A stretch of 13,872 nt of DNA from JAAYBY01 sp964465385. Lineage in GTDB: Bacteria; Bacillota; Clostridia; Saccharofermentanales; UBA5734. The stretch lies in assembly GCA_964465385.1 (NCBI GenBank), contig CAYXIM010000051.1, forward strand, positions 1-13,872. The letters are read 5' to 3'. Below, piece after piece: positions 5,624 to 13,176 of this stretch (its first letter is position 1; every line of letters starts with the position of its first letter). Below the pieces are notes generated by a model that was not told where the DNA came from, did not search any database, and was given only the letters and a program-made list of their open reading frames with translations. The position numbers were made by a program, and so were the translations under genes.

Positions 5624-7390
5624 ATGCCACAACACACCCCGCCTCCCAGCGTGCTTTTCGAGTCATTCACCTTCCAATACCGGGCCCAGAAAGAGCCCAC
5701 GCTCTTTGACATCAATGTCCGTATCCAGCCCGGTGAAAAGGTTTTGATCGTCGGTCCCTCCGGATCCGGCAAGTCGACCCTGGCCCACTGCATCAACGGC
5801 CTGGTCCCCCATGCCTACCCCGGCCACATCCAGGGCCGCTTGGACCTCTTCGGGGAAGACAGCCGCAGCAAGAGCATCTTCGACATCTCCAAGCGCGTCG
5901 GCACCGTTTTACAAGACACCGACGGGCAGTTCGTTGGTCTCAGCGCCGGGGAAGACATCGCGTTCTCCCTGGAAAACGACTGCGTTGATCAGGCCCAGAT
6001 GATCCGTCGCGTCCGGGAGGTGGCCCAACTGGTGTCTATTGACCAGCAGCTCGGTCAAGCCCCCCAGCAACTGTCCGGCGGACAAAAGCAACGTGTCTCT
6101 GTCGCCGGTGTCCTCATCGATGACGTGGACCTCTTGCTCTTTGACGAGCCCCTGGCCAACCTGGACCCGCAAGCCGGCGTCCACGCCATCGATCTCATTG
6201 ACCGCCTGCACCAGCAGGCCCAAAAAACCATCCTGATCATCGAGCACCGTCTGGAAGACGCCCTGCACCGGCCCGTTGACCGCATTCTGGTTATCCATCA
6301 GGGCCGCATTGTGTCAGACACCCCACCCCAGACCCTGCTCAGCGGCCACTTGCTGCGTGAAATCGGTATCCGGGAACCCCTGTATGTGACTGCCCTGCGC
6401 TACGCCGGCGTGACCATCACCGAAGCCAGTCAACCCCAGCACATCGATCAAGTGGACCTGTCCGCTGGCGACCCGGCACCGGCCACCCGCCTCAAGGCCT
6501 GGGACACGGGCCTGCCACCTGCCCCGGAAGCGCCGGCCACGAACGTCTTGCTGGACTGCCGGCACCTGTCTTTTTATTACCCTGAAGACCTCAGCCAGCG
6601 CCCGGTCATCCGGGACGTTTCCTTGCGCATCCACGAAGGGGAAGCCGTCAGCCTGGTGGGCCGAAACGGGGCCGGCAAAACCACCCTGGCCAAACTGATC
6701 TGTGGCTTTGAAACCCCCCAGGCAGGCCACCTCATCTACCAGGGCCAGGACATGGCCGGTGATTCCATCCGGGAACGCGCCGAGCGGATCGGCTACATCA
6801 TGCAAAACCCCAACCAGATGATTTCACTGCCCATGGTCTTCGACGAAGCCGCACTGGGCCTTCGGGTCCGTGGCCTGCCGGATGCCACCATCCGGGCGCG
6901 TGTCCACGAAACATTGGACATTTGCGGCCTGTATCCGTTTCGCAAGTGGCCGGTCAGCGCCCTCAGCTACGGCCAGAAAAAACGGCTGACCATCGCAGCT
7001 ATCCTGGTCCTGCAGCCCAAGGTCCTGATTTTAGATGAGCCGACAGCCGGCCAGGACTTTTACCACTACACCCGGATCATGCAATTTTTGGAAACGCTTC
7101 GGCAAGCCATGGGCCTGTCCTTGCTGATGATCACCCACGACATGCACCTGATGCTGGAATACACCAGCCGGGCCATCGTCCTGTCCGATGCCGTCAAGCT
7201 GGCCGATGACACACCGGCCAATGTCCTGACCGATGATGCCCTGATCGAGGCCGCCAGCCTCAAGCGGACATCGCTTTATGACCTGGCCGTTCGAAGCGGC
7301 CTCAAAGACCCGCGCGGCTTCGTCCAGCGCTTCATTTCGTATGACCGGGAGGTGCGGGCCCATGAGCCAGATGATGCTGACCTACCTTGA
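5624..7390 (+). CDS. ECF transporter fused double ATPase (EcfA-EcfA')
   Basis: This 588-residue protein carries both ABC ATPase domains of an ECF importer in one chain; many ECF systems use two separate proteins. Domain 1 has Walker A GPSGSGKS at 44-51, a Q-loop near Q97, signature LSGGQ at 150-154, Walker B LLLFDE at 170-175 and H208. A proline-rich linker of about 55 residues (255-310) follows. Domain 2 has Walker A GRNGAGKT at 346-353, Q394, signature LSYGQ at 447-451, Walker B VLILDE at 467-472 and H505. All key residues are kept; the only variation is Tyr for the first Gly of the second signature. The protein would hydrolyse ATP at the membrane to drive EcfT and the S subunit. GAGAGG lies 5 nt before the ATG. 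The 3' end overlaps ecfT by 29 nt. Confidence 0.92.
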   Translation: MPQHTPPPSVLFESFTFQYRAQKEPTLFDINVRIQPGEKVLIVGPSGSGKSTLAHCINGLVPHAYPGHIQGRLDLFGEDSRSKSIFDISKRVGTVLQDTDGQFVGLSAGEDIAFSLENDCVDQAQMIRRVREVAQLVSIDQQLGQAPQQLSGGQKQRVSVAGVLIDDVDLLLFDEPLANLDPQAGVHAIDLIDRLHQQAQKTILIIEHRLEDALHRPVDRILVIHQGRIVSDTPPQTLLSGHLLREIGIREPLYVTALRYAGVTITEASQPQHIDQVDLSAGDPAPATRLKAWDTGLPPAPEAPATNVLLDCRHLSFYYPEDLSQRPVIRDVSLRIHEGEAVSLVGRNGAGKTTLAKLICGFETPQAGHLIYQGQDMAGDSIRERAERIGYIMQNPNQMISLPMVFDEAALGLRVRGLPDATIRARVHETLDICGLYPFRKWPVSALSYGQKKRLTIAAILVLQPKVLILDEPTAGQDFYHYTRIMQFLETLRQAMGLSLLMITHDMHLMLEYTSRAIVLSDAVKLADDTPANVLTDDALIEAASLKRTSLYDLAVRSGLKDPRGFVQRFISYDREVRAHEPDDADLP

Positions 7391-8192
7391 GCGCTCTTCA
7401 CCGGTCCACCGCCTGGGCGGGGCCACCAAGTTCATGGTCTTTTTCTTGTGGGCCATCCTGGCCATGACCACCTTTGATGCCCGGATCCTGCTGGCCATGG
7501 CTGTCCTGGGCGTATCCGCGTTCTTAACCTCAAGGACAAAAGGCTCTGAAGTGTCCTTCATTTTTAAACTGCTGCTCTTGTTCATGGCTTTCAACCTGCT
7601 GGGTATTTACGTGTTTGCCCCGGAACACGGCGTGGCCCTGTATGGGACGCGCCACCTGATCTGGTCTGGCGTCGGCCGCTACACCCTGACCTGGGAGCAG
7701 CTTTATTATGAAGCCAATGTCTTTTTAAAATACGTGGTGGTTATCCCGGTCGCCATCCTCTTGATCGTCACCACCCAGCCCAGCGAGTTTGCCTCATCAC
7801 TTAATAAGATCGGCGTCAATTATAAGGTTGCCTATGCCATCAGCCTGACCCTGCGCTACATCCCCGATGTCCAGCGAGATTTTCTGGATATCTCCAAGGC
7901 CCAGCAGGCGCGCGGCATTGAATTGTCACGCAAGGGACGCTGGACCCAGCGCCTCAAGGGGACGGTGGCCATCCTCATGCCCCTGGTCCTGTCCTCGCTG
8001 GACCGCATCGACACCATCAGCCAGGCCATGGAGCTGCGAAGCTTCGGCAAGCACAAGCGCCGCACCTGGTATTCAGGAAAGCCCTTGACCCGGTTTGATG
8101 CCCTGGTTCTGGTGATCACCGTGCTGCTTGTTGCCCTGGGCCTTTTTCTAACCTTTCGGGGTGGCAGCCGCTTTCACAACCCTTTTGCCTGA
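7362..8192 (+). CDS. ecfT: ECF transporter transmembrane component EcfT
   Basis: This 276-residue membrane protein couples ATP hydrolysis to the S subunit. Hydrophobic segments lie at about 24-56 (two helices), 66-86, 121-138 and 246-265. The cytosolic coupling region carries the first Ala-Arg-Gly motif (QQARG, 181-185) and a second variant, AMELRSFG (222-229), where the usual ARG reads LRS. The start at 7362 is preceded by GGGAGGTG 7 nt away and lies inside the end of the ATPase gene, so the two are probably translationally coupled. An in-frame ATG at 7278 would add 28 residues unlike EcfT. With the S component and double ATPase this completes a dedicated importer. No second S component is seen in the window. 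Confidence 0.9.
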   Translation: MSQMMLTYLERSSPVHRLGGATKFMVFFLWAILAMTTFDARILLAMAVLGVSAFLTSRTKGSEVSFIFKLLLLFMAFNLLGIYVFAPEHGVALYGTRHLIWSGVGRYTLTWEQLYYEANVFLKYVVVIPVAILLIVTTQPSEFASSLNKIGVNYKVAYAISLTLRYIPDVQRDFLDISKAQQARGIELSRKGRWTQRLKGTVAILMPLVLSSLDRIDTISQAMELRSFGKHKRRTWYSGKPLTRFDALVLVITVLLVALGLFLTFRGGSRFHNPFA

Positions 8193-8245
8193 ATCAGGGC
8201 TGCCGGATCCGACAGGTATTCTTTCGTTCATCTTTTCGATCGTTA

Positions 8246-8277
8246 AAAGGGACTTAGGCCCTGAAATCAGCCCCTTT
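8246..8277 (+). terminator. Weak inverted repeat after ecfT, possible terminator
   Basis: AAAGGG at 8246-8251 can pair with CCCTTT at 8272-8277 around a 20-nt loop. No T-run follows, so this is at best a poor or bidirectional terminator. It is the only candidate between ecfT and the next promoter. Nothing else was seen in 8193-8279. Confidence 0.3.
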
Positions 8278-8279
8278 CA

Positions 8280-8308
8280 TTGACATCTGCCGGCTGACAT
8301 CCTATAAT
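8280..8308 (+). promoter_or_regulatory. Consensus sigma-A promoter of the liv operon
   Basis: TTGACA (8280-8285) and TATAAT (8303-8308) are both perfect, with a 17-bp spacer. Transcription should start near 8315, giving a leader of about 78 nt. TGACATC occurs twice, at 8281-8287 and 8295-8301, spanning the -35 and spacer; a repressor could bind there. Confidence 0.88.
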
Positions 8309-8336
8309 CTTTTCTATTCAGGACCTGACAGAACGT

Positions 8337-8358
8337 CCCGATAAATGACGTGATCGGG
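8337..8358 (+). promoter_or_regulatory. Small inverted repeat in the livJ leader
   Basis: CCCGAT (8337-8342) pairs with ATCGGG (8353-8358) around a 10-nt loop, 20 nt upstream of the livJ ribosome binding site. It has no T-run, so it is not a terminator; it could stabilize the mRNA or be chance. Confidence 0.3.
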
Positions 8359-8392
8359 CATCGCACCATTGATTGATGAGGAGGTTACGCAT

Positions 8393-9550
8393 ATGCGTCA
8401 AGTACCCTTTCGTTTGCTCACACTGGTAATGGTTTTTGCCGTGCTCTTGCTAACCGGATGTAACGCCGGGACGGGCAAAAGCACCGCCATCAAGATTGGT
8501 GGCATTGGCCCGCTGACAGGCGCAGCAGCTGTTTACGGCAGCTCGGTTGCCAACGGCGCCAAAATCGCCCTGGAAGAAATCAACGCGCTGGATGGCCTCA
8601 AGTTTGAACTCAATTTCCAAGACGACGAGCATGATGCTGAAAAATCAGTTAACGCCTACAACACCCTCAAGGACTGGGGCATGCAGATTCTGGTCGGCAC
8701 CGTGACCACAACACCTGGTATTGCTGTGTCCGCAGAAACCTACAGCGACCGCATGTTCACCCTGACACCGTCCGCTTCATCGCCATCGGTCATTGAAGGC
8801 AAGGACAACGTGTTCCAGATGTGCTTTTCCGATCCCAACCAGGGTATCGCTTCCGCACAGTATATCGATGAAAACGACCTGGGCGAAAAAATCGCCATCA
8901 TCTACAACAATGCCGATGCCTATTCAACCGGTATTTATGAGAAGTTCATGAGTGAATCACAAGGCAAGGGCTTTGACGTGGTCAGCACCACGACCTTCAC
9001 CGATGACACAGCCAATGACTTCAGCGTCCAGCTGACAGAGGCCAAAAACGCCGGTGCAGACCTGATTTTCCTGCCCATCTACTACCAGCCAGCCTCTTTG
9101 ATCCTGACCCAGGCTGATGCCATGGACTATGCCCCCGCCTTCTTCGGTGTGGATGGCATGGACGGCATCCTGACCATGAAAAACTTCAACACGGATCTGG
9201 CCGAAGGTGTCATGCTGTTGACCCCCTTCGCAGCCGACGCCACAGACAGCCGGACGGTTGCCTTTGTCAAGAAGTACAAAGAGCTGTATAATGAGACGCC
9301 GAACCAGTTTGCCGCAGATGGTTACGACTGTGTTTATGCCGTTTATGAAGCCTGCACCAAAGCCGGCATCACCGCTGGCATGGACGCCAAAGCCATTTGC
9401 GAAAAACTGATCGCAACCTTCACCGCCGCCGACTTCCAGATTGACGGGCTGACCGGTGACGACATGGTCTGGGCAGCAACCGGTGAAGTGGCCAAAGCAC
9501 CGAAAGGCATGGTTATTGAAAACGGTGTCTATGTTGGGATGCAAGGCTAA
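8393..9550 (+). CDS. livJ: Branched-chain amino acid ABC transporter, substrate-binding lipoprotein
   Basis: This 385-residue lipoprotein is the extracellular receptor of a branched-chain or related amino acid importer. Residues 1-22 are a lipoprotein signal peptide (VLLLTGC lipobox) with the lipidated cysteine at 23. The mature part shows the type I periplasmic-binding (Peripla_BP_6) pattern: IGGIGPLTGAAAVYGSSVANG, then LVGTVTTTPGIAV and a C-terminal NQFAADGYDCVYA. The start at 8393 has AGGAGGT 7 nt upstream; the in-frame ATG at 8369 would put charged residues ahead of the signal peptide and would place the AGGAGGT site inside the gene. The gene is first in the liv operon and followed by a hairpin terminator, which would give more receptor than permease. 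Ligand specificity within the family (leucine, isoleucine, valine, other amino acids or amides) cannot be read from sequence. Confidence 0.92.
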   Translation: MRQVPFRLLTLVMVFAVLLLTGCNAGTGKSTAIKIGGIGPLTGAAAVYGSSVANGAKIALEEINALDGLKFELNFQDDEHDAEKSVNAYNTLKDWGMQILVGTVTTTPGIAVSAETYSDRMFTLTPSASSPSVIEGKDNVFQMCFSDPNQGIASAQYIDENDLGEKIAIIYNNADAYSTGIYEKFMSESQGKGFDVVSTTTFTDDTANDFSVQLTEAKNAGADLIFLPIYYQPASLILTQADAMDYAPAFFGVDGMDGILTMKNFNTDLAEGVMLLTPFAADATDSRTVAFVKKYKELYNETPNQFAADGYDCVYAVYEACTKAGITAGMDAKAICEKLIATFTAADFQIDGLTGDDMVWAATGEVAKAPKGMVIENGVYVGMQG

Positions 9551-9590
9551 GCATGAAGGGCTGATTCTCACGTTTGTTTGACACGATTGA

Positions 9591-9623
9591 GAGGGTTGCC
9601 GCTTCTTGCGGCACCCTCTTTTT
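9591..9623 (+). terminator. Intrinsic terminator between livJ and livH, likely leaky
   Basis: GAGGG-T-TGCCGC (9591-9602) pairs with GCGGCACCCTC (9608-9618): 11 bp with one bulged T and a TTCTT loop. TTTTT follows at 9619-9623. It starts 40 nt after the livJ stop and ends 36 nt before the livH start. No separate promoter is evident for livH, so partial readthrough is expected. Confidence 0.82.
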
Positions 9624-9659
9624 CCAGCGGATGAACGGGCACCGGACCGAGGTTATGTT

Positions 9660-10541
9660 ATGACATTTTTATCCTACCTGATCAGCGGGCTGAGCCTGGG
9701 CAGCATTTACGCCATTATCGCCCTGGGCTACACCATGGTCTATGGCATCGCAAAAATGCTCAACTTCGCCCACGGCGACGTCATCATGGTTGGCGGCTAC
9801 ATGTCCTTTGTGGCCACGGCCCAGTTGGGCTGGCCACCGCTGGCCTCAGTGCTGTTGGCCATCGTGGTCTGCACCCTGCTGGGCCTGGTTATTGAGCGGC
9901 TGGCCTACAAGCCCTTGCGCTCCGCCGCCTCTTTGGCCGTCCTGATCACCGCCATTGGTGTCAGCTATTTTCTGCAAAACGTCGCGCTCTTGATCTGGTC
10001 TTCCAACCCCAAAAGCTTCACCTCGGTGGTCAGCTTGCCTTCCTTGAAGCTGTTTGATGGACAATTGCGCATTCCCAGTGTGGCCATCGTCACCATAGCC
10101 GCTTGCATTGTCATCATCATCGGCCTGACCTTCATCATCGGCAAAACCAAAATCGGTAAAGCCATGCGGGCCGTGTCAGAAGACAAGCAGACCGCCCAAC
10201 TCATGGGCATCAACGTCAACCACACCATTTCGGTCACCTTTGCCATCGGCAGTGGCCTGGCCGCCATCGCTGGCGTTCTTTTGTGCTCCGCCTACCCCAT
10301 CCTCATGCCGACAACCGGTGCCATGCCCGGTATCAAGGCCTTCACGGCTGCTGTGTTTGGCGGGATCGGCTCTATTCCAGGCGCCTTCTGGGGTGGCCTC
10401 TTGCTGGGCCTGATCGAAATTTTTGGCAAAGCCTACATCTCCACCCAGTTGTCGGACGCCATCGTCTTTTCCATCCTCATCCTGGTCCTGCTGGTCAAGC
10501 CCACCGGCTTGATGGGCAAGAAGATCCACGAGAAAGTGTAG
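9660..10541 (+). CDS. livH: Branched-chain amino acid ABC transporter permease LivH
   Basis: This 293-residue integral membrane protein is one of the two permease subunits of the importer. It opens with the family pattern LSYLISGLSLGSIYAIIALG, then YTMVYGI and LNFAHGDVIMVGGYM. About eight hydrophobic segments follow. The cytoplasmic EAA-like loop reads GKAMRAVSEDKQTAQLMGIN at about residues 173-192 and would dock onto the ATPases. A glycine-rich FGGIGSIPGAFWGGLLLGL segment lies near the C-terminus. The start at 9660 has GAGG 7 nt upstream; the in-frame ATG at 9606 lies within the terminator loop and is rejected. The livM gene follows after the stop with no real gap. Confidence 0.93.
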   Translation: MTFLSYLISGLSLGSIYAIIALGYTMVYGIAKMLNFAHGDVIMVGGYMSFVATAQLGWPPLASVLLAIVVCTLLGLVIERLAYKPLRSAASLAVLITAIGVSYFLQNVALLIWSSNPKSFTSVVSLPSLKLFDGQLRIPSVAIVTIAACIVIIIGLTFIIGKTKIGKAMRAVSEDKQTAQLMGINVNHTISVTFAIGSGLAAIAGVLLCSAYPILMPTTGAMPGIKAFTAAVFGGIGSIPGAFWGGLLLGLIEIFGKAYISTQLSDAIVFSILILVLLVKPTGLMGKKIHEKV

Positions 10542-10550
10542 GTGGCGGCT

Positions 10551-11633
10551 GTGAAACGACTGTTTTCGGGGTCCAAAACCACCCGCCAGAACACCATCAC
10601 CTACGCCCTGGTTGTCCTTTTTTTCCTGCTGGTGCAGCTGCTGCAGGCAACCGGTAACTTAACCAGTTCCTTGCGTGGGCAACTGGTGCCCATCTGTGCC
10701 TATGTGGTCATGGCTGTCTCCCTCAATCTAACGGTCGGCATCCTGGGAGAGCTGAGCCTGGGCCATGCCGGTTTCATGAGCCTGGGCGCCTTCAGCGGCG
10801 TGCTCATAGCCGTTGGCCTGGAGCCAGCCATCACCTCCGGCCCCCTGCGCCTTTTTTTGGCTCTCTTGCTGGGCGGCCTCATGGCGGGCCTTTTGGGCTT
10901 CATCGTCGGGGTACCGGCCCTTCGCCTGCGCGGCGACTACCTGGCCATCGTCACCCTGGCTTTTGGCGAAATCATCAAAAATGTCATCAACACCCTCTAT
11001 GTGGGCATTGGCCCTGGCGGGCTGCGTGTCAGCATGAGCGACCAGGCGGCCCTGGGCCTGGAAGACAGCGGCCAGGTGATCATGAAAGGCCCCATGGGTG
11101 CCGTCGGCATCCCCAAGCTGTCCAGCTTTCTGGCCGGCTTCTTGTTGATCCTGGTCACCCTTTTCATCGTTCAAAACCTCATCAACAGCCGGACCGGCCG
11201 AGCCATCATGGCTGTTCGTGACAACCGCATTGCCGCTGAATCGGTGGGCATCAACGTCACGCGCTACAAGTTGACTGCTTTTATCTTGTCGGCCGCCCTG
11301 GCCGGCGCAGCAGGCGCCCTCTATGCCTTGAATTTTTCAACGGTTGTCGCCAAAAAATTTGACTTCAACACCTCCATTCTGGTGCTGGTCTTCGTGGTGC
11401 TGGGTGGCATCGGCAACATCCGCGGCTCCATTGTCGCAGCCATTGTGTTGACCATCCTGCCGGAAGCCCTCCGGGCCTTCCAGGACTACCGCATGCTGGC
11501 CTATGCCGTCATCTTGATCCTGGTCATGGTCTCCAGCAACAATGAACAACTCAAGCACCTGATCGACCGGCACACCCGTTTTTTACACCGCAAACCCGCC
11601 GGCCAGCAGAAAGGAGGCCCGGACCATGGCTGA
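10551..11633 (+). CDS. livM: Branched-chain amino acid ABC transporter permease LivM
   Basis: This protein of about 360 residues is the second permease subunit, partner of LivH. Family landmarks are NLTVGILGELSLGHAGFMSL, then LRGDYLAIVTLAFGEI, the EAA-like loop GRAIMAVRDNRIAAESVGIN, and FVVLGGIGNIRGSIVAA near the C-terminus. Multiple hydrophobic helices span the chain. The start is a GTG. The one at 10551 is preferred because AGGTGG lies 5 nt upstream; the GTG at 10542, directly after the livH stop, would add three residues and cannot be excluded. The 3' end overlaps livG by 8 nt, so translation is probably coupled. Confidence 0.92.
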   Translation: MKRLFSGSKTTRQNTITYALVVLFFLLVQLLQATGNLTSSLRGQLVPICAYVVMAVSLNLTVGILGELSLGHAGFMSLGAFSGVLIAVGLEPAITSGPLRLFLALLLGGLMAGLLGFIVGVPALRLRGDYLAIVTLAFGEIIKNVINTLYVGIGPGGLRVSMSDQAALGLEDSGQVIMKGPMGAVGIPKLSSFLAGFLLILVTLFIVQNLINSRTGRAIMAVRDNRIAAESVGINVTRYKLTAFILSAALAGAAGALYALNFSTVVAKKFDFNTSILVLVFVVLGGIGNIRGSIVAAIVLTILPEALRAFQDYRMLAYAVILILVMVSSNNEQLKHLIDRHTRFLHRKPAGQQKGGPDHG

Positions 11634-12468
11634 CAGCAGCAGCAAAATGGTTCCTTTCCCAAGCCGTGCCATCATCCCGGAACGGGATCTGGGCAAGCGC
11701 CCCATCCTGGAAGTGAGCCACCTGAGCATCAATTTCGGCGGCCTTGACGCCGTTGAAGACTTTAATATCGTGGTTGGCAGGACGGAAATCGCCGGCCTCA
11801 TCGGCCCCAACGGAGCTGGAAAAACAACCGTTTTCAACTTGCTGACCAAGGTTTACCAGCCCACCCGCGGAGCCATTTTGCTGGACGGAGAAAACACCTC
11901 CCGCATGACCACCACCCAGATCAACCAGGCCGGTATTGCCAGGACCTTCCAGAACATCCGCCTGTTTCAGGCGCTGAGTGTGGAAGACAACGTCAAGATT
12001 GGCCTGCACAACCAGTACAAATACGGCACCTTGAGCGGTATCATGCGCCTGCCATCTTTCTGGCAGGCTGAGCGCAAGGCGCGGGATCGGGCCCTGGAGC
12101 TCTTGTCCATCTTTAACATGGAACACATGGCCCGCTACCAGGCTGGCTCCCTGCCTTACGGGGCCCAACGCCGCCTGGAGATTGTACGCGCCCTGGCCAC
12201 CAACCCCACCTTGCTGCTGCTGGATGAACCAGCGGCCGGCATGAACCCGTCAGAAACAGAAGAACTCATGGCCAATATCGTCAAGATCCGAGACATGTTC
12301 CAAATTGCCATCATGCTGATCGAACACGACATGCACCTGGTCATGGGCATCTGTGAAGGCATTGCTGTGCTCAATTACGGCAAGATCATCGCCAAGGGAA
12401 CGCCCAAGGAAATTCAGGCAAACCCTGATGTGATCGAAGCCTATCTGGGCTTATCCAAGGAGGCGTGA
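11626..12468 (+). CDS. livG: Branched-chain amino acid ABC transporter ATPase LivG
   Basis: This 280-residue protein is one of the two ATPases powering LivH-LivM. It has Walker A GPNGAGKT at 60-67, a Q-loop at Q109 (TFQNIRLF), the LivG-type signature LPYGAQRR at 176-183, Walker B LLLLDE at 196-201 and the switch histidine H234. Residues 1-25 form an extension longer than in typical LivG before the first beta strand (ILEVSHLSINFGG). AAAGGAGG lies 8 nt before the ATG, supporting the long start; an in-frame ATG at residue 8 has no better site. The gene overlaps livM by 8 nt and is followed by livF with 2 nt between them. Confidence 0.93.
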   Translation: MADSSSKMVPFPSRAIIPERDLGKRPILEVSHLSINFGGLDAVEDFNIVVGRTEIAGLIGPNGAGKTTVFNLLTKVYQPTRGAILLDGENTSRMTTTQINQAGIARTFQNIRLFQALSVEDNVKIGLHNQYKYGTLSGIMRLPSFWQAERKARDRALELLSIFNMEHMARYQAGSLPYGAQRRLEIVRALATNPTLLLLDEPAAGMNPSETEELMANIVKIRDMFQIAIMLIEHDMHLVMGICEGIAVLNYGKIIAKGTPKEIQANPDVIEAYLGLSKEA

Positions 12469-12470
12469 CC

Positions 12471-13175
12471 ATGCTGCAAGTTGAAGGCATCCATGTCTAT
12501 TACGGCAACATCCACGCCATCAAGGGGGTTTCCTTCCACATTGAGCCTGGTGAGATTGTCACCCTGATCGGGGCCAACGGAGCCGGAAAATCCACCATTC
12601 TGAACACGGTGTCCGGCATCTTGAAGCCCAAAACCGGCACCATTTCCTTTCAGGACCACTCGTTGCTGGATGTGGCGCCCCACCAGATCGTTCAGGACGG
12701 CCTGGCCCAGTGCCCGGAAGGCCGTCGTGTGTTTTCACAACTGAGTGTCCTTGAAAACCTGGAAATGGGCGCCTATACCCGGCCTGTCCATGAATTAGCC
12801 ACCAGCCTGGCCCGGGTCTTTGACCAATTCCCCCGTCTCAAGGAACGCCGCAACCAGCTGGCCGGCACCCTGTCCGGCGGTGAACAGCAGATGCTGGCCA
12901 TGGGACGCGCCCTGATGTCGCAACCGACCCTGCTCATGCTTGACGAGCCGTCCATGGGCCTGGCCCCCATTCTGGTCCAGCAGATCTTTGACATCATCAA
13001 GGAACTGAACAAGGCTGGAACCACCATTTTGCTGGTGGAACAAAACGCCCAGATGGCCCTGTCCGTGGCGGACCGCGGCTATGTGCTGGAAACCGGCCGC
13101 ATCGTCATGCACGACACGGCATCGGCCCTCTTGCGCCACGACGACGTGCGAAAAGCCTACCTGGGCGGCTCCTGA
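12471..13175 (+). CDS. livF: Branched-chain amino acid ABC transporter ATPase LivF
   Basis: This 234-residue protein is the second ATPase of the importer. It has Walker A GANGAGKS at 34-41, signature LSGGEQQ at 134-140, Walker B LLMLDE at 154-159 and the LivF-typical LLVEQNAQ at 187-194, where Gln replaces the usual switch histidine. CPEGRRVF at 81-88 and the RGYVLETGRI end are also characteristic of LivF. The start at 12471 has AAGGAGG 7 nt upstream; a GTG at 12465 overlapping the livG stop is too close to that site. The next gene begins one base after the livF stop. Confidence 0.94.
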   Translation: MLQVEGIHVYYGNIHAIKGVSFHIEPGEIVTLIGANGAGKSTILNTVSGILKPKTGTISFQDHSLLDVAPHQIVQDGLAQCPEGRRVFSQLSVLENLEMGAYTRPVHELATSLARVFDQFPRLKERRNQLAGTLSGGEQQMLAMGRALMSQPTLLMLDEPSMGLAPILVQQIFDIIKELNKAGTTILLVEQNAQMALSVADRGYVLETGRIVMHDTASALLRHDDVRKAYLGGS

Positions 13176-13176
13176 G

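Noticed and set aside
6314..6805. 163-codon open frame on the minus strand across the ECF ATPase
   Set aside because: It is a shadow of the G+C-rich ATPase gene with no family resemblance.
8957..9571. 204-codon open frame on the minus strand across livJ
   Set aside because: It is antisense to a well-supported gene, has a composition unlike any protein family I recognize, and arises from codon bias.
11551..12168. 205-codon open frame on the minus strand across livM/livG
   Set aside because: It is antisense to conserved Walker-motif coding sequence and has no recognizable motif or ribosome binding site.
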